Below, in pieces: positions 54,006 to 62,485 of a stretch of 64,000 nt of DNA (position 1 is its first letter; each line of letters starts with the position of its first letter). The position numbers and the translations under genes are program-made. Under the pieces are notes generated by a model that saw only the letters and a program-made list of their open reading frames with translations, did no database searches and was not told the DNA's origin. The stretch spans positions 43,315 to 107,314 of the forward strand of contig JAFWIH010000008.1 of assembly GCA_017533795.1 (NCBI GenBank), in the 5' to 3' direction. This DNA comes from Clostridia bacterium. GTDB lineage: Bacteria > Bacillota > Clostridia > TANB77 > CAG-508.

Positions 54006-54629
54006 CTAAGCGTACACCTCCTCTATTTTCTTAACAGTTTCTAGAGGTAAAATTAGTTTATTGTATTTTAATAAGTCAAATACATTTATATTGTTTGCTA
54101 CAATTGTTTTTACACCTTCTATATTTCTGCTTGAATATTGAACTTCTTTATTGTTTGTTGGAAGGATTATTAATGTTTTTCCTTCAACTTTTAGGTCTGC
54201 TAGCGCTTTAACCATTGTTTTTGTTTTGATTTCTTTAAGTTCTAGTTTATCAACAACTGTTAATTCTTTTTCTAATACTTTTGAACTAAGTATTGATTTA
54301 ATTGCAAGTTGTTTTTCTTTTTTATTAACTCTATATTTATATGAACGAGGTTTAGGTCCTAACGCTATACCACCTTTAATCCATTGTGGAGCACGGATAC
54401 TTCCTTGTCTTGCTCTACCTGTTCCTTTTTGTCTCCATGGCTTTTTACCACCACCACGAACTTCAGATCTTGTTTTAGTACTTTGTGTACCTTGTCTTTG
54501 ATTAGCTAAGTAGTTAACAAGTACTGTATGTACTATAGTTTCGTTTGGTTCAATTCCAAATACACTATCTGCTAATTCTACATCGCTAACTTTTTTACCT
54601 TTGATATCATATACATCTATTTTTGGCAT
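54006..54629 (-). CDS. rplD: 50S ribosomal protein L4
   Basis: Tunnel protein and, in E. coli, S10-operon regulator. 207 residues: VLVNYLANQRQGTQSTKTR, the loop GGGKKPWRQKGTGRARQGSI, and GPKPRSYKYRVNKKEKQLA. Confidence 0.97.
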   Translation of the reverse strand: MPKIDVYDIKGKKVSDVELADSVFGIEPNETIVHTVLVNYLANQRQGTQSTKTRSEVRGGGKKPWRQKGTGRARQGSIRAPQWIKGGIALGPKPRSYKYRVNKKEKQLAIKSILSSKVLEKELTVVDKLELKEIKTKTMVKALADLKVEGKTLIILPTNNKEVQYSSRNIEGVKTIVANNINVFDLLKYNKLILPLETVKKIEEVYA

Positions 54630-54646
54630 TTCGTATTCCTCCTTCC

Positions 54647-55282
54647 TTAATTAATAGCTTTTACAGCTGATTTTATTTTTAAGATAGTACCTTTAGCTCC
54701 TGGAACACTACCTTTTATTAATAATACATTTTTATCCATGTCAACTCTTACAACATCTAAGTTTTGTACTGTAACAGTAACTCTTCCCATATGTCCTGGA
54801 AGTTTTTTACCTTTAAATACTCTACCTGGTGTTGAAGTAGCTCCCATTGAACCTGGTCTTCTATGATACATAGAACCATGTCCCATAGGTCCTCTGTGTT
54901 GTCCATGTCTTTTAATAACACCTTGGAATCCTTTACCTTTAGATGTTCCTTGTACGTCAACTTTTTCTCCAGTTTCAAATACATCTGCTTTTATTTCGTC
55001 TCCAACTTTAATTCCTTCAATTGAATCAAGTTTAAATTCTCTTAAATGTTTTTTAGCTGTTAATTTTGCTTTTGCAAAATGTCCTTTTTCTGGTTTATTG
55101 ATGTGTTTATCTTTAACATCTCCAAATCCTAATTGAATGGCATTGTATCCATCACTTTCTTCAGTTTTTACTTGAGCAACAACACATGGTCCTGCTTCAA
55201 TAACTGTTACTGGAATAACATTTCCTTTTTCATCAAAAATTTGTGTCATTCCAACTTTTTTTCCTATAAGTCCTTTTTTCAT
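54647..55282 (-). CDS. rplC: 50S ribosomal protein L3
   Basis: Early 23S binder. 211 residues: [40 protein letters not shown], and the peptidyl-transferase-side loop [20 protein letters not shown]. Confidence 0.97.
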   Translation of the reverse strand: MKKGLIGKKVGMTQIFDEKGNVIPVTVIEAGPCVVAQVKTEESDGYNAIQLGFGDVKDKHINKPEKGHFAKAKLTAKKHLREFKLDSIEGIKVGDEIKADVFETGEKVDVQGTSKGKGFQGVIKRHGQHRGPMGHGSMYHRRPGSMGATSTPGRVFKGKKLPGHMGRVTVTVQNLDVVRVDMDKNVLLIKGSVPGAKGTILKIKSAVKAIN

Positions 55283-55355
55283 TTTCTTTCTCTCCTCCTA
55301 TTGGCTGGGCTTTTTTAGCGCAGCATTGGTATTTGATATTTTTATTTGATAGAAA

Positions 55356-55679
55356 CTATAACTTTATTTCTATGTCAACACCTGCTGGTAGCTCTAATTT
55401 CATTAAGCTATCTACAGTTTTTTGTGTTGGGTAAAGAATGTCTATAACTCTTTTATGTGTTCTCATTTCAAATTGTTCTCTTGAATCTTTGTATTTATGT
55501 GGAGAACGTATAACAGTTACAACCTCTTTTTGTGTTGGTAATGGAATAGGCCCTGAAACTTTAGCTCCTGTTTTTTTAGCAGTATCTACTATTTTTTCAG
55601 CAGACTGATCTAAAACAACATGATCATAAGCTTTAAGTCTTATTCTAATTTTTTCACTCCCTGTTACTGTGTTTGCCAT
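55356..55679 (-). CDS. rpsJ: 30S ribosomal protein S10
   Basis: Head protein that also binds NusB in antitermination. 107 residues from ATG 55679, ten bases behind AGGAGG. Family sequence [59 protein letters not shown]-like segment. First gene of the S10-spc cluster behind a long leader and strong promoter. Confidence 0.97.
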   Translation of the reverse strand: MANTVTGSEKIRIRLKAYDHVVLDQSAEKIVDTAKKTGAKVSGPIPLPTQKEVVTVIRSPHKYKDSREQFEMRTHKRVIDILYPTQKTVDSLMKLELPAGVDIEIKL

Positions 55680-55689
55680 TTGCAATTTC

Positions 55690-55908
55690 CCTCCTTTAAA
55701 TTAAATTACTAGCTGGCAAGTTGTAACGCACCCTGGTGTTTTGTTAAACTCCAATATATAAACCCAAAACGTATGATATTTGGGGATAAGTGGTTATATA
55801 AAACTTACCGCCTGGTCTAAGCCAAGACATACTCCACTAGAGTTCCCTCCACCCCTCTATTCCGTAGGGATGTAGCCACATCTAGCTTCATCGCTAAAAC
55901 TCATACTC
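55690..55908 (-). promoter_or_regulatory. Long structured leader of the S10 operon
   Basis: About 225 bases of untranslated leader with several hairpins: GATGT/ACATC, CTTGG/CCAGG, and CCCCAAA/TTTTGGG, and a purine-rich block (AGAGGGGTGGAGGGAAC). I see no terminator. The length suggests post-transcriptional control of the S10 operon; ligand and class are unknown. Confidence 0.5.
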
Positions 55909-55912
55909 AAAT

Positions 55913-55941
55913 ATTATACAATGGTTTTACTTTAAAGTCAA
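55913..55941 (-). promoter_or_regulatory. S10 operon promoter
   Basis: Minus strand TTGACT, 17 bases, TATAAT, at the head of the long rpsJ leader. Confidence 0.8.
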
Positions 55942-56111
55942 CACTTTTAGGCTATTTTTTGTTAGTTTTTTCTGTTTCTAAAAAATATTACAAAAAAATT
56001 ACACTATTTTTTCTAATTTTATAAAATGCCTTAATCCCTAAGGTATTCTAACAAAAAACAACAAAATATAATAAAACATATTATATAATTTTTTATTAAA
56101 AATTATATAGG

Positions 56112-56140
56112 TTTACATTCCTTGATTTATGTGATATAAT
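56112..56140 (+). promoter_or_regulatory. Promoter of the DUF4364 gene
   Basis: TTTACA, 17 bases, TATAAT, about 20 bases before the AAGGAG site. Divergent from the S10 promoter. Confidence 0.75.
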
Positions 56141-56167
56141 AGCAAAAAAAGTTAAGGAGACATGTTT

Positions 56168-56698
56168 ATGAAATCAAATTCAGATAAGAACAACTTAGCT
56201 GAAAATAAAGTTTTGATTTTATATATATTAAATAGACTAGATAAAGATATTACAAACGATGGGTTATACAAAATAATCTCATCAGTAAATGGTCTTAATT
56301 ATTTTTATTTTCAGCAAACTTTAAAAGATTTAGTTGAAACAAATCTTGTAGGTTATACAAAAGATGATGATACAGTTGTTAAAATAACTTCTGAAGGAAA
56401 AAATGCATATGAACTTACAAAAGATTTATTACCAGGAATAGTTAAGTTAAAAGCAGATAATATATTTGAAGAAGAACTTGCTAGTATTGAAGAAGAAGCT
56501 TCTATAGTTGCAGAATTTATTCCTAAGAACGAAAATGAATATACTGTCAAGTGTAAAATAATAGAAAATAATGAAACCATTTTCGAAGTAGAAACATATG
56601 CTGGTCCTCGTGATAGAGCAAAGAAAATTTGTGATAACTGGAACAATAATGCTACAGTTATTTACCCTAAAATTATTGAATTATTGTTAAATGAATAA
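56168..56698 (+). CDS. DUF4364 family protein (winged-helix-like)
   Basis: A 176-residue cytoplasmic protein. The start KVLILYILNRLDKDITNDGL, followed by YFYFQQTLKDLVETNLVGYT and a wing-like hairpin, is the DUF4364 pattern; this resembles PadR/MarR-type winged helices. The C-terminal half (EYTVKCKIIENNETIFEVE) would be a small alpha/beta domain. The ATG at 56168 is eight bases after AAGGAG; an ATG two codons earlier is too close. Monocistronic, divergent from rpsJ. Members are widespread in Clostridia and uncharacterised; regulation of an unknown target is inference. Confidence 0.8.
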   Translation: MKSNSDKNNLAENKVLILYILNRLDKDITNDGLYKIISSVNGLNYFYFQQTLKDLVETNLVGYTKDDDTVVKITSEGKNAYELTKDLLPGIVKLKADNIFEEELASIEEEASIVAEFIPKNENEYTVKCKIIENNETIFEVETYAGPRDRAKKICDNWNNNATVIYPKIIELLLNE

Positions 56699-56699
56699 A

Positions 56700-56738
56700 A
56701 AAGGGAGCATTACTTAACTTAAAGTAATGCTCCTTTTT
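56700..56738 (+). terminator. Terminator of the DUF4364 gene
   Basis: GGAGCATTACTT and AAGTAATGCTCC stem with five U; AA run before the stem also serves the converging small minus-strand gene. Confidence 0.88.
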
Positions 56739-56744
56739 AGGAAT

Positions 56745-56951
56745 CTATCGCCAACTCACATACATACCTTCATCAGTTACTACGTAACCTTTCTTCCGCA
56801 ATTGTTTAATAATGGATATAGGTAAAGGCGAGAAAAAATAGCATTCGGTTTCCCATTGTTCCTGAGCTTCCTGAATTCTTTTTTCTACCTCCTTTTCCGC
56901 ACGTTCTATCCATTCTTCTCTTGCTTCTTTAGCAGTTTTGATGTTAAGCAT
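56745..56951 (-). CDS. Small protein with C-terminal VSW motif
   Basis: A 68-residue product from ATG 56951, after AAAGGA; a promoter whose start point lies just upstream rules out a longer version. The N-terminal half is an amphipathic, charged helix (TAKEAREEWIERAEKEVEKR). The C-terminal half is IIKQLRKKGYVVTDEGMYVSW. The layout, with a helix then an L-x-x-x-G-Y-x-V turn and closing (V/I)-S-W, recurs in the gene at 59634-59852. No family name is known to me. Confidence 0.65.
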   Translation of the reverse strand: MLNIKTAKEAREEWIERAEKEVEKRIQEAQEQWETECYFFSPLPISIIKQLRKKGYVVTDEGMYVSWR

Positions 56952-56996
56952 ATATTTCCTTTCTACTACCTGTTGGTCAATTCCAACTTGATTATT

Positions 56997-57025
56997 ATTG
57001 TAGCATAATATATAGTTTTTTTCAA
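56997..57025 (-). promoter_or_regulatory. Promoter of the small VSW protein gene
   Basis: Minus strand TTGAAA, 17 bases, TACAAT; back-to-back with the tRNA-Met promoter. Confidence 0.6.
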
Positions 57026-57052
57026 CTAAGTCATATTTATTTTTGTATATAC

Positions 57053-57081
57053 TTGACAAAAGTACATAAAATAAGTATAAT
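57053..57081 (+). promoter_or_regulatory. tRNA-Met promoter
   Basis: Consensus TTGACA, 17 bases, TATAAT, 20 bases before the tRNA 5' end. Confidence 0.85.
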
Positions 57082-57101
57082 ATTTATTGCGTAAAGAATT
57101 T

Positions 57102-57178
57102 GGCGAGATAGCTCAGCTGGCTAGAGCGTCCGGTTCATACCCGGAAGGTCGAGGGTTCGATCCCCCCTCTCGCTACCA
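57102..57178 (+). tRNA. tRNA with CAT anticodon (elongator tRNA-Met)
   Basis: GGCGAGA acceptor pairs with TCTCGCT. The D arm is GCTCAGCTGGCTAGAGC and the anticodon arm TCCGG-TTCATAC-CCGGA gives CAT. The T arm is GAGGGTTCGATCCCCC and CCA is encoded. The first acceptor pair is G-T, not the C-A mismatch of initiator tRNA, so it is elongator Met. A lysidine tRNA-Ile cannot be excluded. Confidence 0.93.
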
Positions 57179-57189
57179 AAAGGATGCCT

Positions 57190-57253
57190 ATTGAGACATA
57201 AAAAATGACAACCTTGTTTTAATAAACAAAGTTGTCATTTTTTATGTCTCAAT
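57190..57253. terminator. Long bidirectional terminator after tRNA-Met
   Basis: 30-base arms (57190-57219 and 57224-57253) pair with one mismatch around TAAT. Internal T and A tracts give a U run on either strand. It also ends the converging gene at 57268. Confidence 0.85.
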
Positions 57254-57267
57254 TGTTAACTTTTTAT

Positions 57268-57567
57268 CTATCTTTCTTCATCTCTTAATTTGTCTTCAAT
57301 AGATTTTGTTTCTACTTCTTTTTTTGTTGCTTTCACATTTATTCTTTCGCTCTTTTTGCCTCCTGCTTTATTGCCATTTGTAGTAACAGCTTTTTCATAT
57401 TTCATTATTAAACCATTATCTTGTTCTTTCTTTATATCGTTTAATTCTGCATCTATATCATCATTCTCATAACTTGAATCGTTATTTACTAAAACTTTAA
57501 AGAATTCTTTTATTTCTGCAAAAGGATATATTTTTTCTCCTACTAATCTTACTCTATTCTTACTCAT
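57268..57567 (-). CDS. Small charged protein of unknown function
   Basis: A 99-residue protein. The N-terminal part is MSKNRVRLVGEKIYPFAEIK, then EFFKVLVNNDSSYENDDIDA; the rest is highly charged and probably disordered (GGKKSERINVKATKKEVE). No family recognised. It has its own promoter and shares the long bidirectional terminator. Confidence 0.6.
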   Translation of the reverse strand: MSKNRVRLVGEKIYPFAEIKEFFKVLVNNDSSYENDDIDAELNDIKKEQDNGLIMKYEKAVTTNGNKAGGKKSERINVKATKKEVETKSIEDKLRDEER

Positions 57568-57625
57568 CTCTATCTCTTAAAGTTACCTTTAAGATTTCAC
57601 CTTCCTTTTTATAAACTCTATTACT

Positions 57626-57654
57626 ATAATAGCATAAAAACTGGAAAAAATCAA
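57626..57654 (-). promoter_or_regulatory. Promoter of the 57268-57567 gene
   Basis: Minus strand TTGATT, 17 bases, TATTAT. Confidence 0.6.
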
Positions 57655-57667
57655 GTATTTTAATAAA

Positions 57668-58759
57668 TTACTGGTCTATAATCTCATTTACATACTCATT
57701 TAATGGTTTTACTCTATATTTTAATCCACCCATTTTGTCTGTTGTAATATATCCTGGCTCACTATTTATAACATCAGGAATTCTGTTTACAACTGAGCCG
57801 CAAGTTAATTCAACTGTTGCAGGTCTATTTATTATAAGAGTTGTTTCAGGTTCTCCTTCTACTGTCCATTCGTTTTTATCAAAGTCTTCTGGAGCGTATA
57901 CTTTTCCTATACATTCACTTTCAATTATAATTCCCTCTTTTGTTGTAGTTGTAACAACAGCACTCATACCAGTAGCATCGCCTGCTTTTACTGTCATTCC
58001 AAGTGTAGAAGATTCAATATCTTTCTCGTTAGTTTGTGGAATAGTTTTCTGTGTTTGATTTTCAACTGTTAATCCAAGTTTTTCACATAACCATCCATTA
58101 ACATTCCACATATATGAAGGTAAATATTCTCCTTTATCTATTATAGCTTGCCTTTCTTCATCAGAAATTTTATCAACAGAAGCTACTTGCTCATCAAATT
58201 CTTCTAATGTTAGTCCTGCTCCATGAGCTTTAGCTAGTGCTATTCCATAATCTTCAACATTATAGCTTGAGCTTCCTTTTATTTTCTTAATTGTTTGTGT
58301 TGAACCTGAAATTGCACTTATAAGCTCTCCCCAATATACGTCTTGGTACCCATTGCCTGTAATTGTACATCCTGTTTGTTTTGCCATATCATCTATCTGC
58401 TTTGTTAATCCTGGATTCGAATTCCAAGAGAAAAATGCTTCTTCACATGTAGTTATTGCATTTACTCCATTTTTTGCACATAACATCAGTGCATCAAAAA
58501 CATCACTTAATAAACTCATTGTAGTTACAATTGCTATATCTGGCTTAGTTTGCTTTATTATGTCTTCCGCTTCTTCTATAGAAGAAACTTTCACGTTTTT
58601 TGGTTCACTTCCCATAATTTCACCTATATCTTTGCCAATAACTGCTGGATTAACATCAATTGCACCTACAATTTCTCCACCCTTTTCATATACATATCTC
58701 ATTGTATACACACTCATTTTGCCTGTTCCATATTGTAACACCTTTACTTTTCTATTCAT
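57668..58759 (-). CDS. NAD(P)-dependent dehydrogenase related to 2,4-diaminopentanoate dehydrogenase/DapB
   Basis: A ~363-residue soluble protein. The Rossmann start is VLQYGTGKMSVYTMRYVYEKGG and GAIDVNPAVIGKDIGE. The second nucleotide-binding part (DIAIVTTMS, then NGVNAITTCEEAFF) and a C-terminal substrate domain (TGNGYQDVYWGELISAISGS) follow the dihydrodipicolinate reductase-like family. That family includes 2,4-diaminopentanoate dehydrogenase of ornithine/lysine fermenters. The ATG at 58759 follows AAGGAG. No ornithine-pathway genes are nearby, so substrate is unknown. It has its own promoter. Confidence 0.75.
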   Translation of the reverse strand: MNRKVKVLQYGTGKMSVYTMRYVYEKGGEIVGAIDVNPAVIGKDIGEIMGSEPKNVKVSSIEEAEDIIKQTKPDIAIVTTMSLLSDVFDALMLCAKNGVNAITTCEEAFFSWNSNPGLTKQIDDMAKQTGCTITGNGYQDVYWGELISAISGSTQTIKKIKGSSSYNVEDYGIALAKAHGAGLTLEEFDEQVASVDKISDEERQAIIDKGEYLPSYMWNVNGWLCEKLGLTVENQTQKTIPQTNEKDIESSTLGMTVKAGDATGMSAVVTTTTKEGIIIESECIGKVYAPEDFDKNEWTVEGEPETTLIINRPATVELTCGSVVNRIPDVINSEPGYITTDKMGGLKYRVKPLNEYVNEIIDQ

Positions 58760-58788
58760 TTTTTTATCACTCCTTCCAACTGTATACA

Positions 58789-58817
58789 TTATATACTTAT
58801 TTTTTTATACTATTCAA
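58789..58817 (-). promoter_or_regulatory. Promoter of the dehydrogenase gene
   Basis: Minus strand TTGAAT, 17 bases, TATAAT; the -35 overlaps the end of the nucleosidase gene. Confidence 0.6.
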
Positions 58818-59512
58818 TACTGCATGCAAAATTCTTCTACAATTTTACTACTAATTTCCGAAGCATATTCTACATTTTCCTTATATGTTGATATTTTGTC
58901 TTTTTCCATACCGTCAGAAACGCTTCTTATTCCTATAAACGGAACATTATCTAAATATGCCACTTGTGCAATGCTACTGCATTCCATATCAGCAATATCT
59001 GTATTAAATAAATTGTGAATCTCTTTCATTTTATCTATTTCTGTATAGAATTGATCTCCTGAAGAAATTATTCCTATTTTTGTTTTAAAGCTTTCATTTT
59101 CAATTTGATTTATAACATTATAAAAAATCCCCAAAAGATTTTTATCACATTCTATGTAGTCTCCTACTTCTGGAACATAACCTTTTTTATGGTCAAATGC
59201 AGTAATGTCAAAATCATGTTGAAATACTTGTTTAGAAATTACAACATCTCCTATATTTAGTTCAGGATTTAAGCTTCCTCCCACACCTGCATTTATAATT
59301 ATTTCAGGCTTGTATTTATCAATTAATATTTGAGTTGTTCTTGCTGCATTTACTTTTCCTACACCACTTTGTACAAGTATGCACTCTGTATTTCCTATAT
59401 ATCCTATTACAAATGGTAAATTATATATTGTTTCATTTGTTTTTTGGGTCATCTTTTCTTCTATTGCAACTTTTTCCACCTTCATTGCACAAACAATTCC
59501 TATTTTTTTCAT
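58814..59512 (-). CDS. mtnN: 5'-methylthioadenosine/S-adenosylhomocysteine nucleosidase
   Basis: Cleaves MTA and SAH to adenine and the thioribose sugar, clearing by-products of SAM use. 232 residues: IGIVCAMKVEKVAIEEKM start, SGVGKVNAARTTQILID, INAGVGGSLNPELNIGDVV, and the purine-site ADMECSSIAQVAYLDNVPF and IRSVSDG with the catalytic Asp. Preceded by GGAGG and a consensus promoter. Confidence 0.94.
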   Translation of the reverse strand: MKKIGIVCAMKVEKVAIEEKMTQKTNETIYNLPFVIGYIGNTECILVQSGVGKVNAARTTQILIDKYKPEIIINAGVGGSLNPELNIGDVVISKQVFQHDFDITAFDHKKGYVPEVGDYIECDKNLLGIFYNVINQIENESFKTKIGIISSGDQFYTEIDKMKEIHNLFNTDIADMECSSIAQVAYLDNVPFIGIRSVSDGMEKDKISTYKENVEYASEISSKIVEEFCMQY

Positions 59513-59533
59513 TACATGCCTCCTTTGACTTTT

Positions 59534-59562
59534 ATTATATGTAAAAGTATAAAAGTTGTCAA
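59534..59562 (-). promoter_or_regulatory. mtnN promoter
   Basis: Minus strand consensus TTGACA, 17 bases, TATAAT. Confidence 0.8.
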
Positions 59563-59591
59563 TGGAGTATTATTAGTCTTTAAACGTAAAA

Positions 59592-59626
59592 AAACAATCT
59601 CACTTTATCAAATGATAAAGTGAGAT
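59592..59626 (-). terminator. Terminator of the small gene at 59634
   Basis: 13-bp perfect stem ATCTCACTTTATC / GATAAAGTGAGAT with AAAT loop and seven U on the minus strand after a short gap. Confidence 0.85.
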
Positions 59627-59633
59627 CGTAAGC

Positions 59634-59852
59634 TTACCAGGATATACGCCAGCAAAAAGACATACACCAAGATTTGTTGCAAGTCATATGTGCCATAATT
59701 TTATAGCCATTAGCTTGCAACCATTTTTTATTTTTTTCAAAAACTACCAGTGGATACGTAAAATCACAATAAGTTTTTCCCTTTCTCTTGTTTATGTCTA
59801 TTTTCCTTTGGATTGACTTTCTTACAAGCCAATCAGACATATTTTCCAACAC
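59634..59852 (-). CDS. Small basic protein with C-terminal ISW motif
   Basis: A product of up to 72 residues, from a GTG six bases after AGGAGG (or the next codon, TTG). Basic helix (WLVRKSIQRKIDINKRKGK), then KKWLQANGYKIMAHMTCN and a Cys/Trp-rich end CMSFCWRISW. The L-x-x-x-G-Y-x-(V/I) turn and terminal (V/I)SW match the small gene at 56745-56951, although overall identity is low. Unknown function; it has its own terminator. Confidence 0.6.
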   Translation of the reverse strand: MLENMSDWLVRKSIQRKIDINKRKGKTYCDFTYPLVVFEKNKKWLQANGYKIMAHMTCNKSWCMSFCWRISW

Positions 59853-59913
59853 TGTAAGCCTCCTGTAATTTGGTACCGAGAGATAAATTATTATTAATTC
59901 TCGTAATTGAAGA

Positions 59914-60006
59914 CTACTTCTTTGTAATTAGAAACATTATATATCCAACAATGATTACGAAAGCAACTAGAGCTTTAACCCTGTTAATATAAATGTTATC
60001 TTTCAT
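59914..60006 (-). CDS. 30-residue single-pass membrane micro-protein
   Basis: ATG 60006 follows AATTGGAGG by five bases. The product is MKDNIYINRVKALVAF followed by VIIVGYIMFLITKK: one hydrophobic helix of ~19 residues with flanking positive charges. A promoter (TTGAAT, 17 bases, TATAAT) lies 36 bases upstream. The next gene (59634) follows after ~60 bases and may be cotranscribed. No family known. Confidence 0.6.
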   Translation of the reverse strand: MKDNIYINRVKALVAFVIIVGYIMFLITKK

Positions 60007-60041
60007 AGTTTCCTCCAATTCTAACAAACCAAACTGTATAT

Positions 60042-60070
60042 ATTATACCATATAACATAAAAAGATTCAA
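60042..60070 (-). promoter_or_regulatory. Promoter of the membrane micro-protein
   Basis: Minus strand TTGAAT, 17 bases, TATAAT; the -35 is embedded in the rplL terminator stem. Confidence 0.6.
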
Positions 60071-60089
60071 TTATAAATTGAATCTTTTT
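60059..60089 (-). terminator. rplL terminator
   Basis: 14-bp perfect stem AAAAAGATTCAATT / AATTGAATCTTTTT with a 3-base loop, ending the rplKAJL run. Confidence 0.8.
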
Positions 60090-60113
60090 AATAGTCTAAT
60101 TGGAAGACATCGT

Positions 60114-60485
60114 CTATTTTAATTCAACTGTAGCTCCAACTTCAACAAATTTAGCTTTTAATTCTTCAGCTTCGTCTTTAGCTACACCTTCTTTAATTGT
60201 TTTAGGTGCTCCATCAACTAAATCTTTAGCTTCTTTTAAACCTAATCCTGTAGCATCTCTAACTACTTTTATAACTTTTATTTTTTGATCTCCAGCTTCT
60301 GTTAATACAACATCAAATGCTGATTTTTCTTCAGCAGCGTCTCCTCCAGCTACAGCTCCAGCTGCTGGTGCAGCTGCTGCTACTGCAGATACTCCATATT
60401 TTTCTTCTATAGCTTTAACTAAGTCAGCTAATTCAACAACTGTTAAGCTGTCGATTTCTTCTAATAATTTTTCTATTTTTTCCAT
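60114..60485 (-). CDS. rplL: 50S ribosomal protein L7/L12
   Basis: Flexible stalk protein that recruits elongation factors. 123 residues: N-terminal dimerisation helix ([18 protein letters not shown]), an Ala/Gly hinge, and the C-terminal domain with [21 protein letters not shown] terminator follows instead of rpoB. Confidence 0.97.
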   Translation of the reverse strand: MEKIEKLLEEIDSLTVVELADLVKAIEEKYGVSAVAAAAPAAGAVAGGDAAEEKSAFDVVLTEAGDQKIKVIKVVRDATGLGLKEAKDLVDGAPKTIKEGVAKDEAEELKAKFVEVGATVELK

Positions 60486-60514
60486 TATTATAATCCTCCT
60501 AAAATTTTTTATTT

Positions 60515-61147
60515 TTATTCAGCAGATTCTTCTGCCTTTTCTTCTGTTGCAGATTCTTCTGCAACTTTTTCTTCTGTAGGTTCTTCAGTTTTAGCTTCTT
60601 CAGCTGTTTTTTCTTCAACTTCTGGTTCAGCTTTTGCTTCTGGTTCTACACCTGCTTCTTTTTGTAAACGTACTTGTTCAAGTGCAACTGCAAATTTTGA
60701 TACATTTGCAAGTAATCCACCAGCAAGCATTGAAAGTAATGTCTCTCTTGATGGTAGTTTTGCTAAAGTTACTATTTCTTCAGCTGTTTTTACCTCACCA
60801 TCTACAACTCCACCTTTTATTTGATAAAAATCATTATCCTTAGTGAATTTGTATATAGCTTTTGATGGTTCTAAATAATCTTCATCACATATTATAACTG
60901 CTGTTGGTCCTTCTAGTTTATCTTCTAAACCTTCGATTCCACATTCAGCTAGTGCTCTTTTTGTGATATTATTTTTGATTATTTTATATTCTGCTTTTGC
61001 AGCTCTTAAGTCTCTTCTTAATTGTGTGTCTGCATCTACAGTAATTCCTCTGTAGTTTGTTAAAAGTATTAATTTAGCTTCTTTCATTTTTGCAGCTAAT
61101 TTTGATACTTCTTCTTGTTTTTGCTTAAGTATTGTTTCACTTGCCAT
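60515..61147 (-). CDS. rplJ: 50S ribosomal protein L10 with acidic C-terminal tail
   Basis: Stalk base that holds L7/L12 dimers and represses its own operon through the L10 leader. The first ~170 residues are canonical ([53 protein letters not shown]). The extra ~40 residues form a Glu/Ala/Thr-rich tail ([17 protein letters not shown]...) absent from typical L10 (165-175 residues). Confidence 0.95.
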   Translation of the reverse strand: MASETILKQKQEEVSKLAAKMKEAKLILLTNYRGITVDADTQLRRDLRAAKAEYKIIKNNITKRALAECGIEGLEDKLEGPTAVIICDEDYLEPSKAIYKFTKDNDFYQIKGGVVDGEVKTAEEIVTLAKLPSRETLLSMLAGGLLANVSKFAVALEQVRLQKEAGVEPEAKAEPEVEEKTAEEAKTEEPTEEKVAEESATEEKAEESAE

Positions 61148-61198
61148 TTATTTTTCACCTCCCAAAAATATATCTATAATTTAAAAATAATAACAAAA

Positions 61199-61296
61199 CA
61201 CTCTTTATAGCCAGCAAGGCATATAAAGAGTGCGTGAACTCTATTTTATATACCTCGGTAGGGCTTATTTAACTGCCTACTGTCTTTGGCTATTTA
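61199..61296 (-). ncRNA. Ribosomal protein L10 leader
   Basis: Minus strand carries the conserved blocks AGCCAAAGACAGTAGGC and AAGCCCTACCGAGGT, then an ATGCCTTGCTGGC-containing arm and CACTCTTTATA / TATAAAGAGTG closing stem. It lies between rplA and rplJ, the standard site of the Firmicute L10 leader, where L10 (with L12) binds to repress rplJL. Confidence 0.88.
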
Positions 61297-61300
61297 TTTT

Positions 61301-61978
61301 CTATTTTTGATTAATAGCAATTCCAGGTCCCATAGTTGTTGCTATAGAAACTCCTTTGATGTATTGTCCTTTTGATGCTGCTGGTTTTGCTTTTATAATA
61401 GCATCCATTATTGTGTTATAGTTTTCTTCAAGTTTTTTAGCTCCAAAAGAAACTTTACCAAAACCTAAGTGAATAATATTAGTTTTATCTAATCTATATT
61501 CTACTTTACCAGATTTAATCTCTTTTATAGCTTTTGTAACATCCATTGTTACTGTTCCTGATTTAGGGTTTGGCATTAAACCTTTTGGTCCTAATACTTT
61601 ACCTAATCTTCCAACAACACCCATCATGTCTGGTGTAGCAACAATAACATCATATTCAAACCAATTGTCATTTTGAATCTTTGGTATTAGTTCTTCAGCA
61701 CCTACAAAATCTGCCCCTGCTTCTTCTGCTTCTTGAGCTTTAGGTCCTTTTGCAAAAACTAATACTCTTTGAGTTTTACCTGTACCATTTGGAAGTACAA
61801 CTGTACCTCTTACTTGTTGGTCAGCATGTTTTGAATCAACTCCAAGTCTTACATGAAGTTCAACTGTTTCATCAAATTTTGTTTTTGGCATTTTTTCTAT
61901 TAATTCTAATGCCTCTGAAATTTCATATTCTTTTTTGCTATCTACTAATTTAGCACTTTCTTCATATCTTTTAGCCAT
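61301..61978 (-). CDS. rplA: 50S ribosomal protein L1
   Basis: L1-stalk protein assisting E-site tRNA release. 225 residues from ATG 61978 (AAAGGAGG site; a longer in-frame start is not supported). Shows [55 protein letters not shown]. Confidence 0.96.
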   Translation of the reverse strand: MAKRYEESAKLVDSKKEYEISEALELIEKMPKTKFDETVELHVRLGVDSKHADQQVRGTVVLPNGTGKTQRVLVFAKGPKAQEAEEAGADFVGAEELIPKIQNDNWFEYDVIVATPDMMGVVGRLGKVLGPKGLMPNPKSGTVTMDVTKAIKEIKSGKVEYRLDKTNIIHLGFGKVSFGAKKLEENYNTIMDAIIKAKPAASKGQYIKGVSIATTMGPGIAINQK

Positions 61979-62036
61979 TTTATATTTTCCTCCTTTGGTT
62001 TTATCGAATGTTATTAACATTCTCCCAATTGATAAT

Positions 62037-62465
62037 TTACTCTACTACTGTTATTCCCATTGAACGAGCAGTTCCTTCAACCATACTCATAGCTGTTTCT
62101 AAAGATGCAGCATTTAAGTCTGGCATTTTTTGTTCTGCAATTGCTTTAACTTGTTCCTTAGTTATTTTAGCTACTTTCTCTGTATTTGGTCTTCCTGATC
62201 CTTTTTGTAATTTAATAGCTTTTTTTATTAAAACAGGAACTGGTGGTACTTTTGTTATAAAATCAAATGATTTATCTTTATATACAGTTATAACAACTGG
62301 TATAATCATTCCTGCTTGATTTGCAGTTCTATCATTGAATTCTTTAACAAATTGCATAATATTTACACCACTTGAACCTAATGCTGGTCCTACTGGTGGA
62401 GCTGGTGATGCTTTTGCAGCTTCTATTTGTAATTTAATAATATTTGAAATTTCCTTTTCAGCCAT
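62037..62465 (-). CDS. rplK: 50S ribosomal protein L11
   Basis: GTPase-centre protein. 142 residues: [40 protein letters not shown], and the C-domain [20 protein letters not shown]. Confidence 0.97.
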   Translation of the reverse strand: MAEKEISNIIKLQIEAAKASPAPPVGPALGSSGVNIMQFVKEFNDRTANQAGMIIPVVITVYKDKSFDFITKVPPVPVLIKKAIKLQKGSGRPNTEKVAKITKEQVKAIAEQKMPDLNAASLETAMSMVEGTARSMGITVVE

Positions 62466-62485
62466 TTTTTATTCCTCCCTATAAA

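Noticed and set aside
57102-57178. Initiator tRNA-Met
   Set aside because: The first acceptor position can pair (G-T) and the anticodon stem lacks the three consecutive G-C pairs in the initiator arrangement, so elongator is preferred.
58353-59018. 221-codon plus-strand frame
   Set aside because: Runs antisense across two well supported genes (dehydrogenase and nucleosidase) and their promoter.
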